From: CAYPGJ01 sp050174775
GTDB taxonomy: Bacteria > Planctomycetota > Phycisphaerae > Phycisphaerales > UBA1924
Direction: 5' to 3'
Length of the DNA: 64,000 nt
NCBI GenBank assembly: GCA_050174775.1
Contig: JBFXJP010000005.1
Location: 124,001 to 188,000, forward strand
Under the pieces are notes generated by a model, which had not been told where the DNA came from, did not search any database, and worked only from the letters and a program-made list of their open reading frames with translations. Position numbers and translations under genes: made by a program. Positions 9,506 to 19,919 of the stretch are shown piece after piece (the first letter of the stretch is position 1; each line of letters opens with the position of its first letter).

Positions 9506-10723
9506 ATGGCGCGTCGGAGCGTGATGGCGGCGGTGGCGGCGGGTTGCACGGCGTGCGCGGGGGTGTTCGCGCAGAGCGAGCCGGTGGGCGTGAAGCACGA
9601 GATCATGCTGCGCGATCTGCGCGTTTCGGTGGGGACGCTGGTGCGCGCGGACGAGGAGGGGGCGGAGTGGGTGGAGGAGGGGGGCGTGCGGAGGCGCGCG
9701 GGGGCGAACGAGCTGCTGGGTGTGGCGCCGAGCCTGGCGCCGATGGTGTCGGCGGACACGGCGCTGGAGTTGATGGGCGTGCAGGTGGGCGCGACGGGGA
9801 TCGTGGAGACGCGGGACGGGGAGCGGTATCCGGGAGAACGTCTTGGGGAGGAGGCGGAGGGGGAGGAGACGCTGGTGTGGCGTCATCCGTCGTTCGGTCG
9901 GATGTCGTTCTCGCTGGACGACGTGCGTCGCGCGGGGTTCGACACGCCGACGCGCGAGCGGATCGAGCGGCGCGTGTGGTCGGGCAGCACGAAGGACGTG
10001 GCGTGGCTGGCGAACGGGGATGCGCTCGAGGGGTACCTGGTGGGCATCGGGGAGCGCGTGGTGCTGCAGACGGACGGGGGAGGGGAGGCCTCGGCGCCGA
10101 TGGACCGCGTGTCGGGGATCGCGCTGGCCGGGGCGCGGAAGAGCGCGAGGGGCGTGCGGTACTGGTTCGAGGACGGGACGGTGTGCACGGCCGCGAGCGC
10201 GACGAGCGCGGGCGCGGGGTGGACGGTGATCGCGCTCAAGGGCGGGCAGACGATCCGCATGCCGCTGAGCGCCGTGCGCGCGATGGTGATGGACACGGCG
10301 GTGGTGGCGCCGCTGTCCTCGCTCGCGCCGCCCAGCGTGGCGCCGGTGGGTGATCGCGCGGTGCTGGACGGCGTTCGCGTGCTGGAGTCGTCGACGACGC
10401 CGGCGTGGAACGCGTACGACATCGAGCTGGGCGGGCCCTTGAGCGCGACGTGGGAGATGCCGGCGGGGGCGCTCAAGTTCAGCGCGCTGGTGGAGATGCC
10501 CCTGGCGACAAGGCCTTGGGGGGACTGCGAGGTGGCGGTGCTGGTGGACGGTGTGGAGGTGTGGAAGGCCCGCCTGTGGGGTGGCGAGCCGGCGGCGCGG
10601 GTGGGGGTGAGCACCGCGGGGAGAAGACTGACGGTGGAGGTGCGCCCCGGCGCGCAGGGCGGCGTGAACGATCGTCCGGTGCTGCGGCGCGCGATCGTGG
10701 TGGTGGGCGAGCCGGAGGCGTGA
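9506..10723 (+). CDS. Secreted protein with NPCBM-like C-terminal domain
   Basis: 405 residues starting at ATG 9506 with a signal peptide (MAAVAAGCTACAGVFAQ). The first half is a beta-rich region without a family I recognise. The C-terminal ~120 residues (from about LDGVRVLESSTTPAW) resemble the NPCBM / NEW2 carbohydrate-binding fold: a strand-rich segment with CEVAVLVDGVEVWKARLWGG and RRLTVEVRPGAQGG, as in proteins that bind galactose-type sugars. It is the last gene of the run that begins before the window; a 110-bp gap follows. Binding to cell-surface or environmental glycans is inferred from the fold resemblance only. Confidence 0.7.
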   Translation: MARRSVMAAVAAGCTACAGVFAQSEPVGVKHEIMLRDLRVSVGTLVRADEEGAEWVEEGGVRRRAGANELLGVAPSLAPMVSADTALELMGVQVGATGIVETRDGERYPGERLGEEAEGEETLVWRHPSFGRMSFSLDDVRRAGFDTPTRERIERRVWSGSTKDVAWLANGDALEGYLVGIGERVVLQTDGGGEASAPMDRVSGIALAGARKSARGVRYWFEDGTVCTAASATSAGAGWTVIALKGGQTIRMPLSAVRAMVMDTAVVAPLSSLAPPSVAPVGDRAVLDGVRVLESSTTPAWNAYDIELGGPLSATWEMPAGALKFSALVEMPLATRPWGDCEVAVLVDGVEVWKARLWGGEPAARVGVSTAGRRLTVEVRPGAQGGVNDRPVLRRAIVVVGEPEA

Positions 10724-10833
10724 GCACTTCGTCGCATTTCGGCACACGGCGCTAGGCTTTGCCTCCGGCGCGGAATACCGTGCTTCGCGGGGGCGAGATC
10801 GGTCACACGCCGGGATGAACAGGAGCAGAGCCC

Positions 10834-11430
10834 ATGTCCTTCCGCCCGGCGGTAATTTGCATTGGCGCGATCCTTTTCGGTGCGCCCCTCCTCTCGTTCG
10901 CCGCGCCTGAGTCGGTGGAGGTCGCGGGCGGTGAGCCGGTGAAATTTCGCGGCGGTCAGTGGCTCTGCGTCTCGCCCGAGCCGGACTCGCAGGTGCGGGT
11001 GATCGTCGGCGTCCTGTGGCTGAACGGCTCGGGCCCGTCCTCCGCGACGTACGAGCTGGAGGGCATCCCGGATTCCGAGATGTACGTGGCGATCTGCATG
11101 CCGCCGTGCTTCGAGGCCCATCTGCAAAACAACGTCCTTCGACAGGCGTTCGCGGACCGCTTCAACGCGATGCGCGTCACGATCACCGACGACACCGGCG
11201 ACATGATCTTCGATTCGAAATCCCGCTGCGTTGTCGACGGCAAGGATGTGGCGCGGACATGGAGCATGTCGGGCACACCCTCGCAGTGGCACGTCTGGAA
11301 CGGGCCGAACGCGATGCTGACGTTCCGCAACGATCGGAAATACACGATGCGGGTGGACGCGTCGATGCTCCGCAGCCCGCCCTTCCCGGGCCAGCTGGAG
11401 GTGCGTTTGGAGCGACGGGTGATGCCCTGA
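10834..11430 (+). CDS. Small secreted protein of unknown function
   Basis: 198 residues with a clear signal peptide (AVICIGAILFGAPLLSFAAPE) and start ATG 10834 preceded by AGGAGCAGAG. The mature part is beta-rich and contains Cys residues in WLCVSPEP, ICMPPC and SRCVVDG that could form disulfides. I do not recognise a family. Codons are more mixed and C-ending than in the G-ending run before it, so it is probably a separate unit. The stop lies 1 bp from the tmk stop on the other strand. Confidence 0.62.
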   Translation: MSFRPAVICIGAILFGAPLLSFAAPESVEVAGGEPVKFRGGQWLCVSPEPDSQVRVIVGVLWLNGSGPSSATYELEGIPDSEMYVAICMPPCFEAHLQNNVLRQAFADRFNAMRVTITDDTGDMIFDSKSRCVVDGKDVARTWSMSGTPSQWHVWNGPNAMLTFRNDRKYTMRVDASMLRSPPFPGQLEVRLERRVMP

Positions 11431-11431
11431 G

Positions 11432-12100
11432 TCAGCGCGCGGGGCGCGCATCGAGCCACTTCTTGATCGCGTTGTGCGCGTTGTGCTCGACCTGATCCGG
11501 GTCGCCCGACGCGTCGATCACGGCGAAGTGGTGGGGGTTGGCCTTGGCCTGCTCGAGGTAGGAGGCGCGGACGCGTCGGTGGAACTCGGCGCCCTTGGCC
11601 TCCATGCGGTCGAGGAGGGGGTTGAGGCGCGAGGCCGCGGTGTGCTCGTCGACGTCGAAGAGGAGGACGAGGTCGGGCAGCGTCGGCCCGCAGGCCACGC
11701 GCGCGAGGAGATCGATCTCATCGGGTGAGAGCCCGCCCGCGGCGCCCTGGTACGCGATGGTCGAGGGGACGAAGCGGTCGCCGAGGACGACCTCGCGCCG
11801 CGCGAGGGCGGGGCGGATGATCTGGTCGACGAGCTGCGCGCGGCTGGCCATGTAGAGCATGGCCTCGGTGCGGACGCACATCTCCTCGTGGGTGCGGTCG
11901 AGGAGAACCTCTCGGATGCGTTCGCCGATGGGCGTGCCGCCGGGGTCGGGGGCTTCGCGTACGACGAGCCCCAGGGAGCGGAGCGCGGCGCTGAGGCGCT
12001 TGTGCTGCGTGGACTTGCCCGAGCCGTCGGGCCCTTCGACGACGAGGAAACAGCCCGCGAGCTGCTTGAGGAAGGCGGGTTTGGGGGAGGGGGAGGTCAC
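11432..12100 (-). CDS. tmk: Thymidylate kinase
   Basis: 222 residues, the normal length. It phosphorylates dTMP to dTDP in the cytosol for DNA synthesis. The Walker A loop is EGPDGSGKST (residues 22-31). The DR motif is GDRFVPSTIAYQG, and a lid region follows. The dTMP-binding segment, usually REPGGT, reads PDPGGT here, so the first two residues differ from the common form although the GGT loop is kept. The family assignment is firm. The start is the ATG at 12100; it lies just downstream of cysS with a 46-bp gap and could be co-transcribed with it. Confidence 0.93.
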   Translation of the reverse strand: MTSPSPKPAFLKQLAGCFLVVEGPDGSGKSTQHKRLSAALRSLGLVVREAPDPGGTPIGERIREVLLDRTHEEMCVRTEAMLYMASRAQLVDQIIRPALARREVVLGDRFVPSTIAYQGAAGGLSPDEIDLLARVACGPTLPDLVLLFDVDEHTAASRLNPLLDRMEAKGAEFHRRVRASYLEQAKANPHHFAVIDASGDPDQVEHNAHNAIKKWLDARPAR

Positions 12101-12146
12101 GGGGGGAGTGGAGTGTACGGGACGGTGAAGACGTCTCGAAAGTCTG

Positions 12147-13862
<1,716 letters not shown>

Positions 13863-13881
13863 GGGGCGAAGGGTAGCCGGG

Positions 13882-14856
13882 TTATGGGGAGGCGGGCGCC
13901 GAGTAGATGGCGGGCAGGCCGGCCGCGGCGAGCACCGCGTCCTCCTCGGCGTGCATCCGCGCCGACGCCTCGGGCGTGTCGTCGTTGTGCCCCAGACAGT
14001 GCAGGCAGGCGTGGAGCAGGTAGAGGAGCAGCTCGGCTTCAGCGGGATGGTTCCGCAGCGCGCCCTGGCGCTCGGCCTCATCCACACAGAGCAACACATC
14101 CACGTCGAGAGCGGGGCTCTCGGGGTCCTCGCGCAGGTCGAACGTGAGGACGTCGGTGGTCGTGGGGTCGTCGGAGTGTTCCGCGTGGAGCGCGCTCATC
14201 TCGGGGTCGCGGATGATCCGCGCGCGGACGGAGCCGTGGGCGTTGTGACGCGCGGCGAGCTGGGCCATGACGCGCGTGGCGTGCTCGTTGAGCCGGCGGA
14301 GCGCGCCCGGCGCGAGCGCGCCGGAAGCGTCGGTGATGTCGAGCGCGGGGGTGAGGGAGAGTTCGAAGAAGCGCTCGTTGAAGCGCGGGGGAGTGGGGGG
14401 GGTGATCTCGGAGAAGCCGAGGGATTGGTAGAGCGCGATGGCTTCCTTCATCGAGGGGAGCGTGTCGAGCCGGATGGTGGCGTAGGCGCGGGTGCGTGCG
14501 AAGGTGAGTGCGCGCCGGGTGAGCGTGCGCGCGAGCCCCTGACCCCGGGCGTGCGGGCGGAGGTAGAGGCGCTTGAGTTCCGCGTGGTGGAGGTTGTCGG
14601 ATGGCGCGGCGAGGCCGTGGGCGGTTGCGCCCGCGAGCGGTCGCACGGCCACGCAACCGAGCGGTTGGTCGGGGTCGTCGTAGGCGAGCAGGAGGAGGCC
14701 CTGGGGCGGGGCGTAGGCGCCGGGGAGGGAGGCGAGTTCCTTGTCGATGCCGTGGAAGCACGCCTCGGCGTCGATGGTCGCGGCGTACTCACGGAAGAGC
14801 GCGCGTGCGTGTTCGATGTGCGCGGGCGACTCGGCGTGGACGATGCGGGGTGGCAT
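13882..14856 (-). CDS. ybeY: GNAT acetyltransferase - YbeY endoribonuclease fusion
   Basis: 324 residues combining two proteins. Residues 1-165 are a GNAT N-acetyltransferase with the acetyl-CoA loop LYLRPHARGQGLARTL and the terminal YQSLGFSEI motif. Residues ~170-324 are YbeY, the zinc RNase of 16S rRNA 3' maturation and ribosome quality control: TTDVLTFDLRED, then H282-ACL-H286-CLGHN-D292. The usual third zinc ligand His is Asp here; Bacteroidetes YbeY proteins also carry Asp at this position, so activity is plausible. YbeY alone is about 150 residues and usually stands free. The gene ends 19 bp before cysS, a short distance consistent with co-transcription. The acetylation substrate cannot be told from sequence. 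Confidence 0.88.
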   Translation of the reverse strand: MPPRIVHAESPAHIEHARALFREYAATIDAEACFHGIDKELASLPGAYAPPQGLLLLAYDDPDQPLGCVAVRPLAGATAHGLAAPSDNLHHAELKRLYLRPHARGQGLARTLTRRALTFARTRAYATIRLDTLPSMKEAIALYQSLGFSEITPPTPPRFNERFFELSLTPALDITDASGALAPGALRRLNEHATRVMAQLAARHNAHGSVRARIIRDPEMSALHAEHSDDPTTTDVLTFDLREDPESPALDVDVLLCVDEAERQGALRNHPAEAELLLYLLHACLHCLGHNDDTPEASARMHAEEDAVLAAAGLPAIYSAPASP

Positions 14857-14952
14857 GGGTGTGAGGTAGTGCGTCGGCGGGGGCGGGAAGGTTCGGAGTT
14901 CGTATCCGGGGGTGCGTCCGGGGTCCGGGGGCGGGGGTTGGAGTTCCGGGGG

Positions 14953-15708
14953 TCAGCGTTCCTGCTCGGTGGGGCGGATGAGGACTTCGTTGAGGGCGAC
15001 GTGCTCGGGTGTTTCGAGCGCGTGGACGATCTCGCGCGCGACGTCGTCCGCGTCGAGCCATCGCATGGGCGGGCGGGCGTCCATGCGGGCGCGCTGCTCG
15101 GGCTCGCTGGTGTGCTGGTGGAGCTCGGTGGTGACGAGCCCGGGGGCGATGATGGTGACGCGGATGTTGTGGTTGAAGGTCTCGGAGCGCAGGCCCTCGG
15201 AGAAGGCGTGGACGAAGAACTTCGTGCCGCAGTAGACGGCCGCGCCAGGGAAGACCCTGCGCCCCGCCACGGATGAGACGTTCACAACGTGCCCGCCCTT
15301 TCGCGCGATCATCTGGGGGAGGGCGTGCGCGGTGCAGTAGAGGACGCCCTTGATGTTGACGTCGATCTGCTGTTCCCACTCCTCGACGCGGTTCTTCTCG
15401 AGGGTCGAGAGGAGCATGACGCCCGCGTTGTTGATGAGCGCGTCGGGCGGGCCGAGCCGGTCCCGCGCGGCGTCGAGGGCCTCGTTCACGCTCTCTCGGC
15501 TTGCGACATCGCACACGAGCGGCAGACACGCTCCGCCCTTGGGCTTGGCGATCGGCGTGAGCTCGCGCGCGAGATCATGGAGGAGGGATTCGCGCCGCGC
15601 GAGCAGCGCGACCCGCGCCCCCGCGTGCGCCAGACGCTTCGCGGTGGCGAGACCGATGCCGGAGGAGGCGCCGGTGAGAATCACGACTCGGCCTTTCAGA
15701 TCGGGCAT
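14953..15708 (-). CDS. Short-chain dehydrogenase/reductase
   Basis: 251 residues, the classic SDR length. NAD(P)-binding loop TGASSGIG at residues 12-19, the NNAG motif, catalytic Ser in VVNVSSVAG and the YxxxK pair in AVYCGTKFF. ARR after the second strand (ALLARRES) suggests NADP preference. The sequence resembles YdfG/serine-3-dehydrogenase-type SDRs (PGLVTTELHQH; ADDVAREIVHALE). The substrate cannot be assigned. It starts at ATG 15708, about 50 bp downstream of the methyltransferase stop on the same strand. Confidence 0.9.
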   Translation of the reverse strand: MPDLKGRVVILTGASSGIGLATAKRLAHAGARVALLARRESLLHDLARELTPIAKPKGGACLPLVCDVASRESVNEALDAARDRLGPPDALINNAGVMLLSTLEKNRVEEWEQQIDVNIKGVLYCTAHALPQMIARKGGHVVNVSSVAGRRVFPGAAVYCGTKFFVHAFSEGLRSETFNHNIRVTIIAPGLVTTELHQHTSEPEQRARMDARPPMRWLDADDVAREIVHALETPEHVALNEVLIRPTEQER

Positions 15709-15764
15709 GGCCTCAGTTTACGCCCCCGTCCCCAAGCCCCACCCCCCGACCGCCCCAACCCGCT

Positions 15765-16595
15765 TCAGCGCTCGTTCTTCCGCAGCACCACGATCATCGT
15801 GCGGCTGAACAGCATGGGCCTGGAGTTCAACGCGCCGTGCATCGCCCGGTTGCGCTCGGGCCATTGCTTGGCGCGCCCGCCGAAGAAGAGCTTCCGCGAC
15901 CACACGATGCCCAGCACGTGGATCAGCCCGAAGAGGGGCAGCATCCACTTCTTCTTCATGCGATCACCCCGGACGTCGATCACTGCGGCGTTGAGATACG
16001 TGGCGTAGTACCAGAGCCACTGGAGCGTGAGCGGCGAGATGTGGAAGCGGTCCTCCATGGCGCCGGGCGGGAGATCGCGCAGCGTGGCGGGGTTGAACTG
16101 ATAGAAGGTGCCGGTGAGGAGGAACTGCAGTCGTGAGTAGTAGTTCTGCGTGTTGGGGGTGGAGAGCACGACGAGCCCGCCCGGGCGCACAACACGGACG
16201 AGTTCGCTGAGGAGGCGGAGCGGCTCGACGAGGTGTTCGAGCCCTTCAAGACACACGGCCGCGTCGAACGCGCCGTCCTCGAAGGGCAGGGGCGCGTTCA
16301 TGTCCGCGTACGCGTAGTCGTCCCGCTCCTTGTTGATGTCGGCGGGGGTGACGGTGTGGCCCCGGGCGCGGAGGGCGTCGGTGAACTGGCCGAGGCCCGC
16401 GGGGAGGTCGAGGATGCGTTTGGGAGTGTTGTCCGCGTTGAGGGCGTGGAAGGCCTCGCGCATGTAGCCGGTGAAGTCCGCGGTGCCGGAGAACCAGGGG
16501 GCGGCGGCGCCAGTGGAGCCGTCGGGCATGCGGTCGCGCTGGCGTCGTGGTCGTGTTTCTGCGGTAGTAGACACGCGGGAAAGTTTACGGGTCAT
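15765..16595 (-). CDS. Class I SAM-dependent methyltransferase
   Basis: About 276 residues from ATG 16595; ATG 16529 is an equally possible start, because neither has a well-placed ribosome site and homology only begins near WFSGTADFTGYM. The Rossmann SAM site is RILDLPAGLGQFTDAL, followed by the acidic strand TPADINKE and the motif VVRPGGLVVLSTPN. The C-terminal part (FYQFNPATLRDL ... MKKKWMLPLFGLIHVLG) contains a hydrophobic, perhaps membrane-touching segment, as in Methyltransf_11 enzymes of lipid or glycan pathways. The substrate is unknown. It is divergent from the large gene at 16753, and the ~157 bp between them must hold promoters for both directions. Confidence 0.82.
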   Translation of the reverse strand: MTRKLSRVSTTAETRPRRQRDRMPDGSTGAAAPWFSGTADFTGYMREAFHALNADNTPKRILDLPAGLGQFTDALRARGHTVTPADINKERDDYAYADMNAPLPFEDGAFDAAVCLEGLEHLVEPLRLLSELVRVVRPGGLVVLSTPNTQNYYSRLQFLLTGTFYQFNPATLRDLPPGAMEDRFHISPLTLQWLWYYATYLNAAVIDVRGDRMKKKWMLPLFGLIHVLGIVWSRKLFFGGRAKQWPERNRAMHGALNSRPMLFSRTMIVVLRKNER

Positions 16596-16752
16596 TGTCC
16601 GCGCGCGTGGTGAAGGCCACGGCGCCTCCCGGCGCGCGAAATTTTTCTCTCCCACACGTCACACGTCCGCGGGGACCTCCGCCAATTTATGGTCCGCCAC
16701 GATCGCGGCGCCCGTATCCCGTACCAATGAAACCAGATCGGGAGTGCCACCA

Positions 16753-19245
16753 ATGTTTCATGCCCGCCGCCCGTCCTGCGCGCCGTTCCTCCACCTCATC
16801 GCCCTCGTCGCCTGCGCCGTCTCCTTGACGTTCGCAGGCTCCGCGCGCGCCGCAGGCCCCGACACCAGGCCGGCCGCAGCGGATGCCTCCGTCAAACCGC
16901 CGACCCCGCCCCTTGTCCCGCCCCGCTCCTCGGCGCTCCCCGCCGTCCCCCCGCGCGGCAGCGCCGTAACCCACCACGTCCTGCGCGACCTTGATGGTGA
17001 CGGCCTCCGCGACTTCGGCGCGTTCACCCCGGACGATCCCGCGCAGCCCGCGGGCGCCGGGGAGGTGGAAGTCCGCTCCGGCGCAACGTCCGAGCCGATC
17101 GCGGCCTTCCGTGTCGACAGCGAGGAATCGTTGCTCCGGATCGCGGGCCGCCATCCCGCAGACCTGAACGACGACCAGCGCATCGACGCCGTCGACCTCC
17201 AGCTCCTCATGTTCCGGCTCGGGCGCACCACGACTCTGCGCGGCCCGGGCGACCTCAACAACAACCGGCTCGTCGATGAGGACGATCTCACCGCGCTCCT
17301 GCAAGCGCTCGAGGCCACGTCCTGGCTCGCCTACGTGCGGTACGCCCCCGAATGGCCTCCGGAAATGGGCAACCAGGCCGCGCCGCGCTGCATGGTCTGC
17401 TGCATACAGCTCGACAACGGCGACCTGATCTGCGGCGGGGCGGGCGCCGGCGGTGGCGGGCCGGGGGGAGTGGGCGTCGGCGGGGGAGAAGGGGGCGGCG
17501 TCAGCGGTGGCGGAGGTGGGAACACCGGCAACGGCAATGGCAACAACCCCGGCGGCGGGAGCGGTCCTTCGGGGCCGGTCTGTCAGATCGTCGTCTCCAT
17601 CGCCGTGCCCGAAGGCAGCGCGATCGTCGCGAACACGTGGGATCACGACGGCGACGGCATCGAAGGCTTCGCCGACGGCTTCGACTGGAACCCGCTCGTC
17701 TCCGAAGACAATGAGGACGACACACCCCTCACGCCGGTCCTCGTGCAGGTCGCCGGCGCGATGCCCAACGCCCGCTACCGCATCTCCTACATCGGCGCCT
17801 CCGATCCCGCCGATCTCGGCCTCACGATCCATAGCGGCTGGGTGATCCCCCCGGGCCGGGTCCGCCTGTGGCGCACCAGCAACGCCCGCGACATGCGCCC
17901 CGCGGACGAGGGCGGGGACTACCTCCCGCCGGGTATCTACTCCGCGCAGCAGCTGGGACTGTCCGGCCCCTCCGGGCTGCTCTACCTCGAGGCCGTGCGC
18001 GAGAGCGAGACCCCGAACGACATCGTCATCCGCATCGAGGTCGACCCGACCGGCTACTCCGGTTTCATCTGCTCCAGCAGTGACGGCGCGACAGCGGCGC
18101 GCGTCGAGCTGCGGGCGTGGAACCTCGGTGAGTCCACGTTCCATCCCGCGATCGCCCTGATCGCTACGAACCTGTACGACGCGACCTCCCCTCCCCCTCC
18201 CGGGATGACCGAGGGCGCGTGGCAGACGTACCGAATCCAGATCCACGATCCGCGCAGCCTCGAGGGCCAGATGTTCAGGCTCTCCGAACAGACGCTCATG
18301 CTCACCGAGTGTGAGATCAACACCTATACAACGCCCGAATTCTTCGTCGGTGTCCTGCCGTTCCCGCCCAACACGGCCGGCCTCCCGGGGTGCTACCCCA
18401 TCGTGCTCGACGAGCTCGAGAGCGTCGTGGAGTGGGAGTACGACGCCGGAGGGTCGGCGGACAGTCCGCGCCGCACCAAGGGGAAGGTGGAGCGGGTAAT
18501 CCTCAGATCGCTGGACAAGAACGAGCAAGTCGTGGCCAACGTGATCATGGCCGTGATTGACGAGATGCAGGCGGAGAACTGGCAGCCGACGGGTCCGCCG
18601 AACACGGGCGCCTTCGGCAACGAGGTCCACCGTCGAGTCTTCGACCGCATGACCGGAAATGGGTGGTACTCGAGCGTGTGGGTTCATCGCAATACTAGGG
18701 AGATTATGAGCATCGGATCTCCTGCCGGCGTGCTCGATACGATCGAGATCGATCTTCTGCGAGTTCGGAACGGTGTGCAATTGAACGTTGGCGACACGTT
18801 TGATCCCAACCAGTTGCGTTGCCGAGCGTTTGAGATCAAGACAAGCGTCAGCGGCGCGGTACGCACGTTCCAGCGCGACCGACTGACCGAATTACTTGGC
18901 AATCGCGGCTGGTGCTGTGCGACACCGCCTCGCCGGTGGACACCGACCGCTTGGGTGCCGCACCAGTACGGAGGAAAATTGATCCGGCTCGGAGGTGTCC
19001 TCGGAATCGCGAGCTCGGTCTACATGATCCTTCAGGCGCCCGATTGCTATGAGTACCTCGACGTGATGCTCGTCGCCTACGAGCAAGCGATGAGGCCCGA
19101 GCTTGACGACTTCGAGCGGCATCTCGCGGTCGTCGGTTTCATCAGCGAGTTCAACACATACTTGGCTGTTCTAACCGGCGACGCGTCCCGAGCAGGTATT
19201 CTCTCGGTCGCGATGTTCTACCAGTATCTGAGCCTCCTCGAGTAG
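16753..19245 (+). CDS. Secreted modular protein with C-terminal nuclease-like toxin domain
   Basis: 830 residues from ATG 16753 (GGGAG 8 nt upstream). Order: signal peptide to about residue 35; calcium-loop DLDGDGLRD (79-87); two dockerin-like loops, DLNDDQRIDAVDLQ and DLNNNRLVDEDDL (about 137-185); a Gly/Asn linker (228-275); DHDGDGIEGFADGFDWNP and a beta-rich middle (about 280-560); then a C-terminal module. That module has E624 in FGNEVHRRVFDRM, D667 in IEIDLL and E694-x-K696 in FEIKTS, the E/D/ExK spacing of PD-(D/E)XK nucleases. A hydrophobic segment (GVLGIASSVYMIL) and the tail MFYQYLSLLE follow. GC falls from 47/60 at 17041-17100 to 31/60 at 18661-18720 (hand counts), suggesting an acquired toxin tip. 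Three tandem paralogues follow at once. The toxin role is inferred. Confidence 0.68.
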   Translation: MFHARRPSCAPFLHLIALVACAVSLTFAGSARAAGPDTRPAAADASVKPPTPPLVPPRSSALPAVPPRGSAVTHHVLRDLDGDGLRDFGAFTPDDPAQPAGAGEVEVRSGATSEPIAAFRVDSEESLLRIAGRHPADLNDDQRIDAVDLQLLMFRLGRTTTLRGPGDLNNNRLVDEDDLTALLQALEATSWLAYVRYAPEWPPEMGNQAAPRCMVCCIQLDNGDLICGGAGAGGGGPGGVGVGGGEGGGVSGGGGGNTGNGNGNNPGGGSGPSGPVCQIVVSIAVPEGSAIVANTWDHDGDGIEGFADGFDWNPLVSEDNEDDTPLTPVLVQVAGAMPNARYRISYIGASDPADLGLTIHSGWVIPPGRVRLWRTSNARDMRPADEGGDYLPPGIYSAQQLGLSGPSGLLYLEAVRESETPNDIVIRIEVDPTGYSGFICSSSDGATAARVELRAWNLGESTFHPAIALIATNLYDATSPPPPGMTEGAWQTYRIQIHDPRSLEGQMFRLSEQTLMLTECEINTYTTPEFFVGVLPFPPNTAGLPGCYPIVLDELESVVEWEYDAGGSADSPRRTKGKVERVILRSLDKNEQVVANVIMAVIDEMQAENWQPTGPPNTGAFGNEVHRRVFDRMTGNGWYSSVWVHRNTREIMSIGSPAGVLDTIEIDLLRVRNGVQLNVGDTFDPNQLRCRAFEIKTSVSGAVRTFQRDRLTELLGNRGWCCATPPRRWTPTAWVPHQYGGKLIRLGGVLGIASSVYMILQAPDCYEYLDVMLVAYEQAMRPELDDFERHLAVVGFISEFNTYLAVLTGDASRAGILSVAMFYQYLSLLE

Positions 19246-19250
19246 CCCCA

Positions 19251-19856
19251 ATGGGACAGACCGGCGTAGTTGTGTTGTATTCCATCAATGAGCCGAGCGA
19301 TCCTCCTCGACTGCTCTCTGACCTCTTGCGCCTGACTGGAAGCGCGCGCGCGTTCTTCGTACTACGAAGCACCGGCCCTGACGAAAGCTGGACCATCTTT
19401 CAACGAAACCAAAGGCGAGCCCGTTCGGGCCGACGAATTCGGTCTATTCAGGAGATGGAGTTCACACGTGTGGCGGACAAACTACTGATTGAAGATGTTG
19501 CGAGACACTTCCGATCGGAAGAATGTCTGTTGATCGATCTGATGGGGCCCACGATCTCGGTAGACGTGGGGATCGCCGCCGAGCGTGACATCCCGCCCGA
19601 GATCCGCGGCCAGTTCTGGTTTAGAGATCTCGCCGTTGGGTTCGGTTGGCACGATCTCTTCGAATACGCGGAGAACGAGGACGGCCACCTCTTCGCGCGT
19701 GCCTTCATCTCCATCCAGTTCCACGGCCACAGCACCCCGTCCGACTGGAACGAGTACCGCCGACGCGTCTTCGAAGTCCCCGAGTTCAAAGAAGCCAAGG
19801 CCCGCTTCGAGACCGTCACCGGCCCCCTCCAGCAGTGCGCCTATTGGGATGTCTGA
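19251..19856 (+). CDS. Putative immunity protein, copy 1
   Basis: 201 residues, no signal peptide or membrane helix, so probably cytosolic. It starts 5 bp after the stop of the toxin-like gene with no Shine-Dalgarno site, which points to translational coupling. The N-terminus (MGQTGVVVLYS, PSDPPRLLSDLLRLTG) and the last ~93 residues (from AAERDIPPEIRGQFWFRDL to QQCAYWDV) are nearly shared with copies 2 and 3, whereas residues ~35-105 differ strongly. Conserved Trp and acidic residues (FGWHDLFEYAENEDGH) are typical of toxin-binding proteins, but I recognise no named family. Assignment as immunity protein rests on position and array layout. Confidence 0.72.
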   Translation: MGQTGVVVLYSINEPSDPPRLLSDLLRLTGSARAFFVLRSTGPDESWTIFQRNQRRARSGRRIRSIQEMEFTRVADKLLIEDVARHFRSEECLLIDLMGPTISVDVGIAAERDIPPEIRGQFWFRDLAVGFGWHDLFEYAENEDGHLFARAFISIQFHGHSTPSDWNEYRRRVFEVPEFKEAKARFETVTGPLQQCAYWDV

Positions 19857-19881
19857 TTTCCTCTCTCGCCCTGTCCTCAGG

Positions 19882-19914
19882 ATGTTCTACCAGTATCTCA
19901 TCCTCATCGAGTAA
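19882..19914 (+). pseudogene. Relic of toxin-gene 3' end, 10-codon mini-ORF 1
   Basis: Encodes MFYQYLILIE and a TAA, against MFYQYLSLLE and a TAG at the end of the gene at 16753. Length and distance to the next start (5 bp) are the same as in the intact gene. Residues just upstream in this frame (SRPVLR) also resemble the toxin (SRAGILSVA). Confidence 0.85.
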
Positions 19915-19919
19915 CCCCC

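Noticed and set aside
1..10723. Complete MoxR-BatA aerotolerance operon
   Set aside because: No MoxR ATPase or DUF58 gene is visible in the window, so only the BatA-like and vWA parts can be stated.
13882..14856. YbeY domain as dead because the third zinc His is missing
   Set aside because: Asp at this position also occurs in Bacteroidetes YbeY, and Asp can bind zinc, so loss of function is not supported.
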